DNA of 64,000 nucleotides from Sphingomonas flavalba (GCF_004796535.1 NZ_SPHY01000001.1:124001-188000), one strand, 5' to 3'; positions 40,504-50,878 are shown, numbered from the stretch's first letter. Notes: generated by a model not told the origin, from the sequence alone. Made by a program: numbers and translations.

Positions 40504-42033
40504 TCAGCGCCGCGAATTCTGCGGCGGCGTTTCCGGCTCGGCGGGCAGATCGGCCGCGGGGCGGGCGCTCATCCCAAGCGCGGCGGCGACCCCGGCGCCA
40601 TAAGCGGAGTCGCAGCGGGTACAATTGTCAATATGCCGCTGCTTGATGAAGGCCGGCGCATCGCCCATCGCCCGTGCGGTATTGTCGAACAGCACCTGCT
40701 GCTGCTCCGGGCGCATCTGCTGGAACAGCTTGCGCGGCTGGGTGAAATAATCGTCGTCATCCTCGCGATAGTTCCAGTGCTTGGCATCGCCCGAAATTCG
40801 CAACGGCGGCTCGCCATAGTCGGGCTGCTGCTGCCACTGGCCGAAGCTGTTCGGCTCGTAATGCGGGCGGCTGCCGTAATTGCCGTCGGCCCGCCCCGCG
40901 CCGTCACGATGGTTGCTCATCACCGGGCAGCGCGCGGCGTTGACCGGAATCTGGTGATAGTTGACCCCGAGCCGGTAGCGCTGGGCGTCGGCATAGTTGA
41001 ACAGGCGCGCCTGGAGCATGCGGTCGGGCGACACGCCGATCCCAGGCACCAGGTTCGACGGCGCGAAGGCGCTCTGCTCGACATCCGCGAAGAAATTGTC
41101 CGGGTTGCGGTTGAGCTCGAACTCGCCGACCTCGATCAGCGGATAGTCCGCCTTGTACCACACCTTGGTCAGGTCGAAGGGGTGGAAACGATAAGTCTCG
41201 GCGTCCGCCTCCGGCATGATCTGGACATACATCGTCCATTTCGGGAAGTCGCCGCGCTCGATCGCCTCATACAGGTCGCGCTGGTGCGATTCGCGGTCGC
41301 CGCCGACCAGCGCCGCCGCCTCCGCATCGCTCAGATTGTCGATGCCCTGCTGCGTCCTGAAGTGGAACTTGACCCAGAAGCGCTCACCCGCCTCGTTCCA
41401 GAAGCTGTAGGTGTGGCTGCCGAAACCATGCATGTGGCGATAGCTTTTGGGCAGGCCGCGATCGGACATCACGATCGTTACCTGATGAAAGGCTTCGGGC
41501 AGCAGCGTCCAGAAATCCCAGTTGTTGGTGGCGCTGCGCATATTGGTGCGCGGGTCGCGCTTCACCGCCTTGTTGAGGTCGGGGAATTTGCGCGGGTCGC
41601 GCAGGAAAAAGACCGGGGTGTTGTTCCCCACCATGTCCCAATTGCCTTCGTCGGTGTAGAATTTCAGCGCAAAGCCGCGAATGTCGCGCTCGGCATCGGC
41701 CGCGCCGCGCTCGCCGGCGACGGTGGTAAAGCGCGCGAACATCTCGGTCTTCTTGCCCACTTCGCTGAAGATTTTCGCGCGGGTGTAGCGACTGATGTCA
41801 TGGGTCACGGTGAAGGTACCGAAAGCGCCCGAACCCTTGGCGTGCATGCGTCGCTCCGGGATCACCTCGCGCACGAAATTGGCGAGTTTCTCGTTGAGCC
41901 ACACGTCCTGGGCCAGCAATGGCCCGCGCGCGCCGGCGGTCAGGCTGTCCTGATTATCAGGCACGGGCGCACCGAATGCCGTCGTCAGATGGGAAACCGG
42001 ACACTGGCCGGCGTCGGGATGCGTCTTGGTCAC
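40504..42033 (-). CDS. Heme catalase
   Basis: 509 residues, the small-subunit monofunctional type. The active-site His64 lies in [13 protein letters not shown], and the heme-ligand Tyr in [31 protein letters not shown] and [13 protein letters not shown] are further family signatures. It breaks down hydrogen peroxide in the cytoplasm. I start at GTG 42031-42033, with GAAGGAG eight bases upstream, giving the usual N-terminus followed by [14 protein letters not shown]; an upstream ATG 15 codons earlier lacks a ribosome site. The C-terminal extension contains [11 protein letters not shown]. Confidence 0.97.
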   Translation of the reverse strand: MTKTHPDAGQCPVSHLTTAFGAPVPDNQDSLTAGARGPLLAQDVWLNEKLANFVREVIPERRMHAKGSGAFGTFTVTHDISRYTRAKIFSEVGKKTEMFARFTTVAGERGAADAERDIRGFALKFYTDEGNWDMVGNNTPVFFLRDPRKFPDLNKAVKRDPRTNMRSATNNWDFWTLLPEAFHQVTIVMSDRGLPKSYRHMHGFGSHTYSFWNEAGERFWVKFHFRTQQGIDNLSDAEAAALVGGDRESHQRDLYEAIERGDFPKWTMYVQIMPEADAETYRFHPFDLTKVWYKADYPLIEVGEFELNRNPDNFFADVEQSAFAPSNLVPGIGVSPDRMLQARLFNYADAQRYRLGVNYHQIPVNAARCPVMSNHRDGAGRADGNYGSRPHYEPNSFGQWQQQPDYGEPPLRISGDAKHWNYREDDDDYFTQPRKLFQQMRPEQQQVLFDNTARAMGDAPAFIKQRHIDNCTRCDSAYGAGVAAALGMSARPAADLPAEPETPPQNSRR

Positions 42034-42331
42034 GGCAGCTTCTCCTTCCGAAATGATGACGGTCTTTGTTAGCCGCATGGCGCCAATTCGCCAGCGTCAT
42101 AAAAACTGTCACTCTCATCGAAAAAGCCGATGACTATTCGGTGGTGCGCGGTTTCGGGCAGGTTTCTATCCCGCCTAAGGCCTGTGGGGATTCACCTGGG
42201 TTGTTCCCGGATGTTCGCCAACGTTCGACCGGATGCGGCGAAGCAGTTCGACCCGGCGACGCAGTATGATGATCGGTTCGGGCTAATCAATCTACAGCCC
42301 GGCGCGCACCTCGGACAAAGAAGCGCGATGC
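42034..42331. other. Gene-free stretch upstream of the catalase gene
   Basis: No supported gene is seen here. It should hold the catalase promoter, but no clear OxyR-type site was recognised. Short open frames have no family features. The right end may be upstream remains of the decayed integrase. Confidence 0.4.
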
Positions 42332-42630
42332 CACACAATTCCGGCGATCCGACCGCTGCGCGCCGTGCTCCGCGCGGGGGCGCGAGACGGCTATCACCCG
42401 GTCAGATCCAACACGACCGCGTGGCGTCCGCGCCGCAATGCATTGGGGCTGTCGGACGACGTTTTTCCGAAAACGATCCGAGCGTTCCCGAGCGCCAGAT
42501 TGCCGAGGTATTGAGCCACGAGGGCAACCCGAACCGCACGACCAAATGCCATGCCAAGTACGTCCCCCAAGAGGCGCTGTCCAAATTCTGGATGCGGATC
42601 AGCCGCCTTGCACGGACATATAGCGCTGAC
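42332..42630 (+). pseudogene. Remnant of a tyrosine recombinase (phage-type integrase)
   Basis: Two pieces in different frames read like the C-terminal part of a tyrosine recombinase. In frame from 42332: HTIPAIRPLRAVLRAG, then NALGLSDDVFPKTIR up to about 42481. In another frame from about 42484: VPERQIAEVLSHEGNPN, then TTKCHAKYVPQEAL. The segment that should hold the catalytic RHT box is lost at the frame change, and the catalytic Tyr of the usual YAKY motif is His. The fragment lies next to the 3' end of tRNA-Val, where such elements integrate. The assignment is by pattern and was not confirmed by search. Confidence 0.6.
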
Positions 42631-42694
42631 CATTTGCTGACCATTGATGACAAATGGCCGCCGAGAAAGGACTTGCAAAAGCGCAAGAAAGTGG

Positions 42695-42766
42695 TGGGCG
42701 CGGCAAGGATTGAACTTGCGACCCCACCCGTGTGAAGGGTGTGCTCTACCACTGAGCTACGCGCCC
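42695..42766 (-). tRNA. tRNA-Val (anticodon CAC)
   Basis: 72 nt with a full cloverleaf: acceptor GGGCGCG/CGCGCCC, D arm GCTC/GAGC, anticodon stem CACCC/GGGTG with loop TTCACAC (anticodon CAC at 42734-42732), T arm GCAAG/CTTGC with TTCAATC. Discriminator A at 42695; the CCA end is not encoded. The integrase remnant lies just beyond its 3' end. Confidence 0.97.
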
Positions 42767-42917
42767 ACATATCGGGTCTGGAGGCGGGGGAACCCGCATC
42801 TGGCGCGTGGTGGCGCCCTCCGCACCCGGAAAGGCCAGACAAGGCCGACCGCTCCGGTCGCGGCGAAATAGCATCCGCCGCGTGATTGTCCAGCCCGTAT
42901 CGCGCGGGAGGAACGGT

Positions 42918-42952
42918 GCCGGCGCGAAGGCAGGGATTGCCCCCGCGCCGGC
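42918..42952. terminator. Hairpin downstream of hupB
   Basis: GCCGGCGCG (42918-42926) and CGCGCCGGC (42944-42952), 17-base loop, starting eight bases past the hup stop. No T-run; a probable transcript-end hairpin. Confidence 0.45.
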
Positions 42953-42959
42953 CTGTTGA

Positions 42960-43232
42960 TCAGTTGACCGAGTCTTTCAGGCCCTTGCCCGCCTTGAACT
43001 TCGGCTGGCTCGACGCCTTGATGGTCATCGGCTCGCCGGTCCGCGGATTGCGGCCGGTGGATGCCTTGCGCTTGCTGACCGAGAAGGTCCCGAAGCCGAC
43101 GAGGCGCACTTCGTCACCTTTCTTCAGAGCGGCGGCGATCGAGTCGAACACGGCCTCGACGGCCTTGCCGGCATCCGCCTTGCTCAGGCCCGAACCGTCC
43201 GCGACGGCACCGATCAGCTCTTGCTTATTCAT
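42960..43232 (-). CDS. hupB: DNA-binding protein HU
   Basis: 90 residues. The whole HU fold is visible: N-terminal helices (MNKQELIGAVADGSGLSKAD), VRLVGFGTFSVSKRKA, and the DNA-gripping arm with GRNPRTGEPMTIKAS. The C-terminus FKAGKGLKDSVN is standard. A small nucleoid protein that bends DNA. It lies just upstream of lon on the same strand's downstream side, a common HU-lon neighbourhood. ATG at 43230-43232. Confidence 0.98.
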   Translation of the reverse strand: MNKQELIGAVADGSGLSKADAGKAVEAVFDSIAAALKKGDEVRLVGFGTFSVSKRKASTGRNPRTGEPMTIKASSQPKFKAGKGLKDSVN

Positions 43233-43384
43233 GCCCTGGGAACCCCCTAAATTGAGCTAAATATTGGATCATGGCTTACAGCCGGGCGGCAGTAAGGCGC
43301 GTGTTGCCGTGCCTGTCAAAGCAAAAGCGGCAAAAAACACCGTATGGCGGGCGGCAACCTTATTTTTTCCGCCGCCGCCCTCCC

Positions 43385-45790
43385 TCAATGCGTGCGCCCG
43401 GCCGTGCCGTCACCGACCACGGGAGACAACGCGCTGGGCGGCTGGGCGGCCAGCTCATCCGCCTCGGTCCAATCGATCGGGGTCAACGGTTCGGTCAGCG
43501 CCAGCTTCAACACCTCATCGACATGGGCGACCGGTACGATGGTCAGTCCATCGAGGATATTCGCAGGAATCTCGACCAAGTCCTTTTCATTGTCTTTCGG
43601 AATCAACACGGTAGTTATCCCACCGCGCAGCGCCGCGAGCAGCTTTTCCTTCAACCCACCGATCGGCAGGACCCGGCCGCGCAGGGTGACCTCCCCGGTC
43701 ATCGCCACGTCGCGGCGCACCGCGACGCCGGTCAGCGTCGACACGATCGAGGTCACGATGCCGATACCGGCCGACGGCCCATCCTTGGGCACCGCCCCTT
43801 CGGGCAGATGGATGTGGATGTCCTTGCGGGCGAACAGGCTGGGCTTGATGCCATAGCTCGGGCTGCGCGCCTTGACGAAACTCAGCGCCGCCTGGATCGA
43901 CTCGGTCATCACCTCGCCCAGCTTGCCGGTGGTGCGGGCGCCACCCTTGCCCGGCACCGTCACCGACTCGATGGTCAGCAACTCGCCGCCGACCTCGGTC
44001 CACGCCAGGCCGGTCACCGCGCCGATCTGATGCTCCTCCTCGCCGATGCCGTGGCGGAATTTGCGCACGCCGGCATAGTCGGCAAGATTGTCCGGGCCGA
44101 TCTCGACTTTCTCGATCTTGCCTTCCAGGATACGCCGGAGCGCCTTGCGGGCCAGCCGGGCGATCTCGCGCTCCAGCGTACGCACGCCCGCCTCGCGGGT
44201 ATAATAGCGGATCAGGTCGCGCAGCCCGGCATTGGTCAGCACGAACTCGCCCGGCTTCAACCCGCTCGCCTCAATCTGCTTGGCGATAAGGTGCCGTTCG
44301 GCGATCTCGACCTTCTCGTCCTCGGTATAGCCTTCGAGCCGAATGATCTCCATCCGGTCGAGCAGCGGCTGCGGCAGGTTCAGCGAGTTGGCGGTGGTAA
44401 CGAACATCACGTCCGACAGGTCGATGTCGATTTCCAGATAGTGGTCCTGGAACTTGTTGTTTTGTTCCGGGTCGAGCACTTCGAGCAGCGCCGACGCCGG
44501 ATCGCCGCGGAAATCCTGCCCGAGCTTGTCGATCTCGTCGAGCAGGAACAGCGGGTTGGACGTGCCCGCCTTCTTCAGGTTGGTGACGATCTTGCCGGGC
44601 AGCGAACCGATATAGGTGCGCCGGTGACCGCGGATTTCCGCTTCATCACGCACACCGCCCAGAGATTGGCGGACAAATTCGCGCCCGGTCGCCTTGGCGA
44701 TGCTGCGGCCAAGCGAAGTCTTGCCCACGCCCGGCGGGCCGACAAGGCACAGGATCGGCCCCTTCAGCTTGTTGGTCCGCGCCTGCACCGCCAGATATTC
44801 GATGATCCGGTCCTTGACCTTCTCCAGCGCATAATGATCCTCGTCGAGCGTGCGCTGCGCCTCGGCGATGTCGCGCTTCAGCTTCGATTTTTTGCCCCAG
44901 GGCAGGCCGAGCAGCACGTCGAGATAGTTGCGGACGACCGTCGCCTCGGCCGACATCGGCGCCATCGTCTTCAGCTTCTTCAGCTCCGACGTCGCCTTGG
45001 CCCGCGCCTCCTTGGACAGTTTCAGCTTGGCGATCCGGGCAGCCAGCTCGGCAACCTCATTACCGTCGTCGTCGCCTTCGCTGCCCAGTTCGCGCTGGAT
45101 CGCCTTCAACTGCTCGTTCAGATAATATTCGCGCTGGGTTTTCTCCATCTGCCGCTTGACGCGGCTGCGGATCTTCTTCTCGACCTGCAGCACGCCAAGC
45201 TCGCCCTCCATGAAGGCGAAGCTCATCTCCAGCCGCCGGGCCGGATCTCTTTCCGCCAGCAGCGCCTGCTTGTCGGACACCTTGATCGAGATATTGGCGG
45301 CAACCGCGTCGGCCAGCTTCGAGGCGTCCTCGATCTCGGCAAGCTGAACGGCGGTTTCGGCCGGCAGCTTCTTGTTGAGCTTGGCGTAATTCTCGAACTG
45401 CTCGACGACCGAGCGCATCAGCGCCTTGATCTCGTTGCCCTCGACCGTCGCTTCCTCGACCTCGGCGATCGTCGCGACCAGATAGGCGCCTTCCTCCTCC
45501 AGGCTCTGCAGGGTCGCGCGGTGGCGCCCCTCGACCAGCACGCGCACCGTACCGTCGGGCAGCTTCAGCAACTGCAGCACCGTCGCCAGCACGCCGAGAT
45601 CGTACAGGTCCTCGCGGCGCGGGTCGTCCTCCGCCGGGTCGAGTTGCGAGACGAGGAAAATCTCCTTGTCGGTCGCCATCGCCTGCTCAAGCGCGGCAAC
45701 CGACTTCTCGCGGCCGACGAACAGCGGCACGATCATCTGCGGGAACACCACGATGTCGCGAAGCGGAAGGATCGGATAAACTGTTTTCAT
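43385..45790 (-). CDS. lon: ATP-dependent protease Lon
   Basis: 801 residues. The N-terminal substrate domain starts [20 protein letters not shown]; the AAA+ module has Walker [12 protein letters not shown] and Walker [13 protein letters not shown]; the protease domain has the catalytic pair Ser673 ([10 protein letters not shown]) and Lys716 ([11 protein letters not shown]). It degrades misfolded and short-lived regulatory proteins. ATG at 45788-45790 follows GGAG. A heat-shock-like promoter lies 40-67 bases upstream. Confidence 0.99.
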   Translation of the reverse strand: MKTVYPILPLRDIVVFPQMIVPLFVGREKSVAALEQAMATDKEIFLVSQLDPAEDDPRREDLYDLGVLATVLQLLKLPDGTVRVLVEGRHRATLQSLEEEGAYLVATIAEVEEATVEGNEIKALMRSVVEQFENYAKLNKKLPAETAVQLAEIEDASKLADAVAANISIKVSDKQALLAERDPARRLEMSFAFMEGELGVLQVEKKIRSRVKRQMEKTQREYYLNEQLKAIQRELGSEGDDDGNEVAELAARIAKLKLSKEARAKATSELKKLKTMAPMSAEATVVRNYLDVLLGLPWGKKSKLKRDIAEAQRTLDEDHYALEKVKDRIIEYLAVQARTNKLKGPILCLVGPPGVGKTSLGRSIAKATGREFVRQSLGGVRDEAEIRGHRRTYIGSLPGKIVTNLKKAGTSNPLFLLDEIDKLGQDFRGDPASALLEVLDPEQNNKFQDHYLEIDIDLSDVMFVTTANSLNLPQPLLDRMEIIRLEGYTEDEKVEIAERHLIAKQIEASGLKPGEFVLTNAGLRDLIRYYTREAGVRTLEREIARLARKALRRILEGKIEKVEIGPDNLADYAGVRKFRHGIGEEEHQIGAVTGLAWTEVGGELLTIESVTVPGKGGARTTGKLGEVMTESIQAALSFVKARSPSYGIKPSLFARKDIHIHLPEGAVPKDGPSAGIGIVTSIVSTLTGVAVRRDVAMTGEVTLRGRVLPIGGLKEKLLAALRGGITTVLIPKDNEKDLVEIPANILDGLTIVPVAHVDEVLKLALTEPLTPIDWTEADELAAQPPSALSPVVGDGTAGRTH

Positions 45791-45829
45791 GCAAACTCCG
45801 GCGGCACCTGCGCGGTGCGGTTCGGGCCT

Positions 45830-45857
45830 TATATGGTGCGCGGGCGCGCGGCATCAA
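45830..45857 (-). promoter_or_regulatory. Possible sigma-32 promoter of lon
   Basis: On the minus strand TTGATG (45857-45852), 15 bases, CCATATA (45836-45830). The second part matches the heat-shock -10 pattern CCATNTA, the first part TTGAA only partly. Position fits lon, a known heat-shock gene. Confidence 0.4.
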
Positions 45858-45933
45858 TCACGCGGATGATTGGTGGAGATAAAGGCATGGCGGCAGTGGC
45901 GTTTTGCGCACGATCCGCCTAACAAGCCGGCAG

Positions 45934-47115
45934 ATGGACGTCACCCACCTTCGCGTCGCGCTGTTCAGCGGCAACTACAACTATGTGCGCGACGGTGCGA
46001 ACCAGGCCCTCAACCGGCTGGTCGGCTATCTGCTCGGGCAGGGGGCGGCTGTCCGTATCTATTCGCCGGTCGTGTCCAACCCGGCTTTTCCCCCGACCGG
46101 CGACGTGGTCGCCGTACCCGCCCTGCCTTTTCCCGGCCGCGCGGAATACCGGGCGCCGCTACTGATTCCGCCCAGCGTCCGGCGCGACATCGTCGCCTTC
46201 GCTCCCAACCTGGTCCACGTCGCCAGCCCGGAAATACTCGGCCATCGCGCGGTCAGCCTGGGACGACGACGCAACATTCCGGTCGTCGCATCGGTCCACA
46301 CCCGGTTCGAGACCTATCCGCGCTATTACGGCCTCGCCTTCATGGAGCCGCTGGTCGAGGCGATGCTGCGGCGCTTCTACCGGCGCTGCGACGCAATCGT
46401 CGCCCCGTCGGAATCGATGGCGCAGCTGCTGCGCGAACAGCGGATGAGCTTCGACGTCGGCATCTGGAGCCGGGGCGTAGACCGCAGCGTCTTCAACTCC
46501 GGCCGCCGCGATCTGGACTGGCGTCGGTCGCTCGGCATCGCCGACGATGCGGTAACGATCGGCTTTGTCGGGCGGCTGGTGATGGAAAAGGGGCTGGACG
46601 TGTTCTCCGACGCGATCGACCAACTGGAGCGGCGCGGCGTCGCCCACCGGGTCCTCGTCGTCGGCGACGGGCCGGCGCGGGACTGGTTCCAGCGCCGGCT
46701 GCCGCAGGCGGTGTTCGCCGGCTTCCAGGGTGGCAGCGACCTTGGCCGCGCGGTCGCGTCCATGGATATGCTGTTCAACCCGTCGGTCACCGAGACGTTC
46801 GGTAACGTGACGCTGGAGGCGATGGCCGCCGGGCTGCCGGTCGTCGCCGCCGTCGCCACCGGCAGCCAAAGCCTGGTGCTCGACGGGGTCAATGGGCGGC
46901 TAATCCGCCCCGGCGCGATCGAGGCCTTTGCCGAAGCACTGCAATATTATTGCGAGAAGCCGCAGGCCCGCGCTGCATCCGGCCATGCCGGCGAGCGGAT
47001 CAGCGAGCGTTTCGGCTGGGATCAGGTCAACCAGACGCTGGTCGACACCTATCTGCGCCTGGTCCGCCAGCGCGCCGCCGGCGGCACCCCGCCCCGCGCC
47101 AGCCCGGTGCCTTGA
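45934..47115 (+). CDS. GT4-family glycosyltransferase (mannosyltransferase-like)
   Basis: 393 residues with two Rossmann-like domains. N-terminal Gly/Asn loop in VALFSGNYNYVRDGANQALNR; C-terminal nucleotide-sugar site with IGFVGRLVMEKGLDVF and the E-x7-E motif in ETFGNVTLEAMAAGLPVV. The pattern resembles GDP-mannose-dependent alpha-mannosyltransferases that act on lipids (MgtA/PimB-like), but the substrate cannot be read from sequence. No signal peptide. I use the ATG at 45934; a TTG ten codons earlier is possible. Divergent from lon. Confidence 0.88.
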   Translation: MDVTHLRVALFSGNYNYVRDGANQALNRLVGYLLGQGAAVRIYSPVVSNPAFPPTGDVVAVPALPFPGRAEYRAPLLIPPSVRRDIVAFAPNLVHVASPEILGHRAVSLGRRRNIPVVASVHTRFETYPRYYGLAFMEPLVEAMLRRFYRRCDAIVAPSESMAQLLREQRMSFDVGIWSRGVDRSVFNSGRRDLDWRRSLGIADDAVTIGFVGRLVMEKGLDVFSDAIDQLERRGVAHRVLVVGDGPARDWFQRRLPQAVFAGFQGGSDLGRAVASMDMLFNPSVTETFGNVTLEAMAAGLPVVAAVATGSQSLVLDGVNGRLIRPGAIEAFAEALQYYCEKPQARAASGHAGERISERFGWDQVNQTLVDTYLRLVRQRAAGGTPPRASPVP

Positions 47116-47313
47116 CGGCGCAGAGCGGGATGACTGGCTGAACAGCGTTACGGCGAGCGGCGTGCCCGGCCACTCTTGCGGGAGGGAGCGGTATCGGCTT
47201 CACTATGAGAAGCGTGTCTGCGCCGATCGGGCGGCTGGCGTGACCAAACTGAGCGACGCAAGGCGGGGCCGCGATGCTCGCCTGGGACACACCAACAGGA
47301 TGGGGAGGCAGAT

Positions 47314-47724
47314 ATGGAAGACCGTCGGGCACAGCGGATAAAGACTAGCCCCGATCCGTTCGAACCCTTCTGCCTGTCGCAGGGGTTCCGGATCGGCGAC
47401 CTGATCGTCCTGTCGGGTCAGGCGGCGATGACGGACGAGGGCGGCATCGTCGGCATCGGCGATTTCGACGCGCAGGCGGAGCAGGTGTTCCGCAACATCG
47501 AGCGGCTGTTGGCGACGGCTGGCGCCAGCCTGGCCGACGTCGTCAAGGTCACGATCTTCCTGACCGATATGCAGTATTTTCCGAAGGTGGTCGATCTGCG
47601 CCGCAAATGGTTCACCGCGCCCTACCCGGCCGACAGCATCGTCGAGGTCCGGGCGCTGGCGCTGCCCGAACTGATGATCGAGATCGAGGCGACCGCGATC
47701 GCCGGCGTCCGCAAGATCGATTGA
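47314..47724 (+). CDS. RidA/YjgF-family protein
   Basis: 136 residues. The RidA fold: FCLSQGFRIGDLIVLSGQAAMTDEG, QAEQVFRNIERLLATAGASLADVVKVTIFLTD and the conserved Arg in SIVEVRALALPELMIEIEATA. RidA hydrolyses reactive enamine/imine intermediates to ketones; subgroups also act in catabolic pathways. ATG at 47314 follows GGGGAGG by five bases. About 200 bases upstream hold no recognisable gene. Confidence 0.93.
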   Translation: MEDRRAQRIKTSPDPFEPFCLSQGFRIGDLIVLSGQAAMTDEGGIVGIGDFDAQAEQVFRNIERLLATAGASLADVVKVTIFLTDMQYFPKVVDLRRKWFTAPYPADSIVEVRALALPELMIEIEATAIAGVRKID

Positions 47725-47763
47725 AGCGCGGCGGGGCCTCGCACCGCGCCGCCACGCCAACCG

Positions 47764-48387
47764 TCAGTCCCGCCGGGTAAGACCGTCGCGCAGCACCGCG
47801 TTGGCGATCCGGGCGATGTCTTCGACCGCGCGTTCGTCCGACCAGATGCTGTAGCGCAGGCCGAGAAACACGTTCATGCCCATGATCGCCCAGGCATGGG
47901 CTTCGTCGATGTCGGGGCGAATCTCTCCCTTCTCCGCGCCACTGCGGAGACGCTGGAGGATGCGCGCCGCAGCACTTTCGTAATGGGTGCGATAGCTTTG
48001 CGGATCAACGAACTCGGCTTCGTCGATGATCCGGTAGATTTCTTTGTGGTCGCGCGCGAAGGCGAGAAAGGCGGCCAACGCCTCGCGCTCAGTATCGACG
48101 GCGTTGCATTCGGGCGCGACGACGTCGGCGGCACGCTCCCTGACCCGATCGCTCAGGTCGTGGACCAGCGCGCTGAAAATCTCATCCTTCGAGGTGAAAT
48201 AGGTGTAGAAACTGCCGAGCGCGGTGCCGGCGCGCTTGGTAATACCGCTGATCGACGCGTCGTGAAACCCCTTCTCACCGAACTCCGCCGCCGCCGCGTC
48301 GATCAGCCGGCGGCGCGTTTGCCGACCCCGTTCGGTGCGGGGTTTCCGGGCGGCCGGCGATTGGGAAGCGGTAAACGGCGTGTCCAT
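47764..48387 (-). CDS. TetR-family transcriptional regulator
   Basis: 207 residues. The N-terminal helix-turn-helix (about 20-70) reads RRRLIDAAAAEFGEKGFHDASISGITKRAG followed by LGSFYTYFTSKDEIF, the TetR signature. The C-terminal ligand domain is unspecific. ATG at 48385-48387; longer forms would need a TTG start. Divergent from a TonB-dependent receptor gene, with about 118 bp between, so it probably controls that transport module. Confidence 0.92.
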   Translation of the reverse strand: MDTPFTASQSPAARKPRTERGRQTRRRLIDAAAAEFGEKGFHDASISGITKRAGTALGSFYTYFTSKDEIFSALVHDLSDRVRERAADVVAPECNAVDTEREALAAFLAFARDHKEIYRIIDEAEFVDPQSYRTHYESAAARILQRLRSGAEKGEIRPDIDEAHAWAIMGMNVFLGLRYSIWSDERAVEDIARIANAVLRDGLTRRD

Positions 48388-48426
48388 TCGGCAACAGCTA
48401 ACGGCACATCGCACCCCGCGCAATCA

Positions 48427-48438
48427 TTCAAACTTGAA
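48427..48438. promoter_or_regulatory. Short palindrome between TetR and receptor genes
   Basis: TTCAAACTTGAA, a 5-bp inverted repeat with 2-bp spacer, 40 bp from the TetR start and 68 bp from the receptor start. It is a possible operator for the TetR protein. A second weak symmetry, TGAAA (48435-48439) with TTTCA (48451-48455), overlaps it. Confidence 0.3.
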
Positions 48439-48505
48439 AGGTGATTCATGTTTCATTAAAGGCAGCAATCATCGAAGCCGCATAATGCGTTCGGGAGAGG
48501 ACATG

Positions 48506-50845
48506 ATGACCGTTTTCCGCCTTGCCATGCCCGGTGCCAGCACGTTCGCCCTCGGCCTTGCCCTTGCGACGGGCATGCCGGCGACGACTCCGCTCCACGC
48601 CCAGGCGGTGCCGGCCGCGAACGAGGCGGGCGGCGGCGACGAGATCATCGTCACCGCACGTCGCCGCGACGAGCGGCTGATCGACGTGCCGATCGCGGTC
48701 ACCGCGCTTTCGGGCGACGCGCTGGCCAAAGCGGGCGCGATCGACATCACCGACGTCGCCAACATGGCGCCGAACACGACGCTCGAAAATTCGCGCGGCA
48801 CCAATTCGACGCTAACCGCCTTCATCCGCGGCGTCGGCCAGCAGGATCCGGTTCCGGGGTTCGAGGCGGGGATCGGCATCTATCTCGACGACGTCTATCT
48901 GAACCGGCCACAGGCGGCGGTGCTCGACATCTACGACGTCGAGCGGATCGAGGTGCTCCGCGGCCCGCAGGGCACGCTCTATGGCCGCAACACGATCGGC
49001 GGCGCCGTCAAATATGTGACGCGCGCGCTCAACCCTGATTCACCCGAACTGCGCATCCGCGGCACGCTGGGCACCTACAAGCAGGCCGACCTCGTCGTCA
49101 CCGCGAGCGCGCCGATCAGCGACATCGTCCGCGTCGGCGCCTCGGTCGCGCGCCTGTCGCGCGGCGGCTTCGGCGACAATCTGAACATCAAGGGGCTGGA
49201 AAACTACAACAAGGACGTCTGGGCCGGCCGCGCGACGGTCGAAATGGGCGGCAACGGCGCGCCGGTGTTCATCCGCATCTCGGGCGACTACACGCGCGAC
49301 AAGTCCGATCCGCGCAACGGCCACCGCCTGATTCCCGGGCTCGCCTCGGGCGCGCCGGTGCTCGACAATGTCTACGACACGCGCGCCGGGCTCAACGATC
49401 CCAAGCAGGACGTGAAGGCCTATGGCCTCGCCATGAACATCTCGGCCGAACTCAGCAATTCGTTGACGTTGCGCTCGATCAGCGCCTGGCGCAAGGACAC
49501 CAGCTTCACGCCGATCGACTTCGACGCGCTGCCTTCGGTCGACGTCGACGTTCCCGCCGTCTATCGCAACGAGCAGCTCAGCCAGGAGCTCCAGCTTCTC
49601 TATGAAAGCAACCGGCTGCACGGCCTCGTCGGTTTCTACTATCTCGACGCCAAGGCGGCGACCTCGTTCGACGTGCTGCTGGGGCTGTCGGGCAACCGCC
49701 TCTATGGGCTTCCCGGCCTCAACGGCTACACCGCAGGCGACGTGCGGACGAACACCTGGTCGGTGTTCGGCGACGCCACCATCGACTTCACCGACCAGCT
49801 CAGCCTGTCGGTCGGCGGCCGCTATACGAACGACAAGCGCAACGCCTTCATCTACAAGGCGAACCGGATCACCGGCCTGTCGCCCGAATTCGGCGGCACG
49901 CTCGACCCGATCGCGATCGCGGTCGCGACCGATTTCCGGGGCGAGCGCACGTTCAAGGAATTCACCCCGCGCGCCTCGCTGAGCTTCAAGCCCAATGCCG
50001 ACAACCTGATCTACGCCTCCTATTCGAAGGGCTTCAAGGGCGGCGGCTTCGACCCGCGCGGATCGGGCACGTCGGCGCCTATCAGCAATGTTTCGGCGGG
50101 CCGCACCTATGAGGATATCTACAACTTCCTCGCCTTCGATCCCGAAAAGGTCGACAGCTACGAAATCGGCTACAAGGGCTCGCTGCTCGACCGCCGCCTG
50201 ACGCTCAGCCTTGCCGGATTCTACATGGATTACAAGGATGTGCAGATTCCCGGCTCGGTAGGCTGCACCGTCGGCGGGGTACAGACCTTCTGCGGCATCA
50301 CCACCAATGCCGCGAAGGCGCGGCTTCAGGGCATCGAGGCCGAAGCGAACGCCATCCTTGCGCGCGATTTCGCGGGTGCCGGCTCGACCTTCCGCTTCAA
50401 CGGCGGGTTCGGCTATATTGACGCCAAGTACAAGCGCTTCATCGGCCCCACCGGCGACGATGTCGCCAACCAGCGCACGTTCCAGAACACGCCCAAATGG
50501 ACGGCGATGGGCTCGCTCGCGGCGGGCATCCCCGCGATGGGCGGCATGGTCGATGCCTCGACCGGCCTCACCTATCGCAGCAAGACGCATCAGTTCGAGG
50601 TACCGATCGCGGCGCTCGACCAGCCCGGTTATGTGCTGTGGGACGCGAGCCTGGTGTGGACCGCCGACAGCGGCGATTATTCGATCGGGCTGCACGGCAA
50701 GAACCTGACCAACAAACGTTATATCACCTCGGGCTACAATTATCAGAACGCCGCCGGCGTCTCGACGCTGGGCGACGAAGGCGTGCTGACCGCTTTCTAC
50801 GGCAACCCGCGTCAGGTCTTCGTCACCGGCACGCTGAAATTCTGA
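48506..50845 (+). CDS. TonB-dependent outer-membrane receptor (module 1)
   Basis: 779 residues. Signal peptide (about 1-34, ending LHAQA), TonB-box-like DEIIVTARRRDERLIDVPIAV, plug domain with VERIEVLRGPQGTLYGRNTIGGAVKYVT, then a 22-strand barrel ending in Phe (FVTGTLKF). The plug pattern is that of sphingomonad receptors for organic nutrients rather than a clear siderophore type. Two adjacent ATGs (48503, 48506); GGAGAGG at 48494-48500 favours the second. It is followed after 33 bases by a hydrolase and an MFS gene, suggesting uptake and use of one compound. Confidence 0.93.
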   Translation: MTVFRLAMPGASTFALGLALATGMPATTPLHAQAVPAANEAGGGDEIIVTARRRDERLIDVPIAVTALSGDALAKAGAIDITDVANMAPNTTLENSRGTNSTLTAFIRGVGQQDPVPGFEAGIGIYLDDVYLNRPQAAVLDIYDVERIEVLRGPQGTLYGRNTIGGAVKYVTRALNPDSPELRIRGTLGTYKQADLVVTASAPISDIVRVGASVARLSRGGFGDNLNIKGLENYNKDVWAGRATVEMGGNGAPVFIRISGDYTRDKSDPRNGHRLIPGLASGAPVLDNVYDTRAGLNDPKQDVKAYGLAMNISAELSNSLTLRSISAWRKDTSFTPIDFDALPSVDVDVPAVYRNEQLSQELQLLYESNRLHGLVGFYYLDAKAATSFDVLLGLSGNRLYGLPGLNGYTAGDVRTNTWSVFGDATIDFTDQLSLSVGGRYTNDKRNAFIYKANRITGLSPEFGGTLDPIAIAVATDFRGERTFKEFTPRASLSFKPNADNLIYASYSKGFKGGGFDPRGSGTSAPISNVSAGRTYEDIYNFLAFDPEKVDSYEIGYKGSLLDRRLTLSLAGFYMDYKDVQIPGSVGCTVGGVQTFCGITTNAAKARLQGIEAEANAILARDFAGAGSTFRFNGGFGYIDAKYKRFIGPTGDDVANQRTFQNTPKWTAMGSLAAGIPAMGGMVDASTGLTYRSKTHQFEVPIAALDQPGYVLWDASLVWTADSGDYSIGLHGKNLTNKRYITSGYNYQNAAGVSTLGDEGVLTAFYGNPRQVFVTGTLKF

Positions 50846-50878
50846 GGCGTGGCCGGCCCGGCGCGGCGGCGACCAGCG

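Noticed and set aside
42130-42735. Continuous open frame on the plus strand running into the tRNA gene
   Set aside because: Only its middle resembles an integrase end, and the preceding piece of that gene is in another frame, so it is treated as a pseudogene rather than an intact gene.
43271-45922. Open frame of 883 codons opposite lon
   Set aside because: Repetitive His/Arg/Leu/Asp antisense composition, no domain; lon is clear on the other strand.
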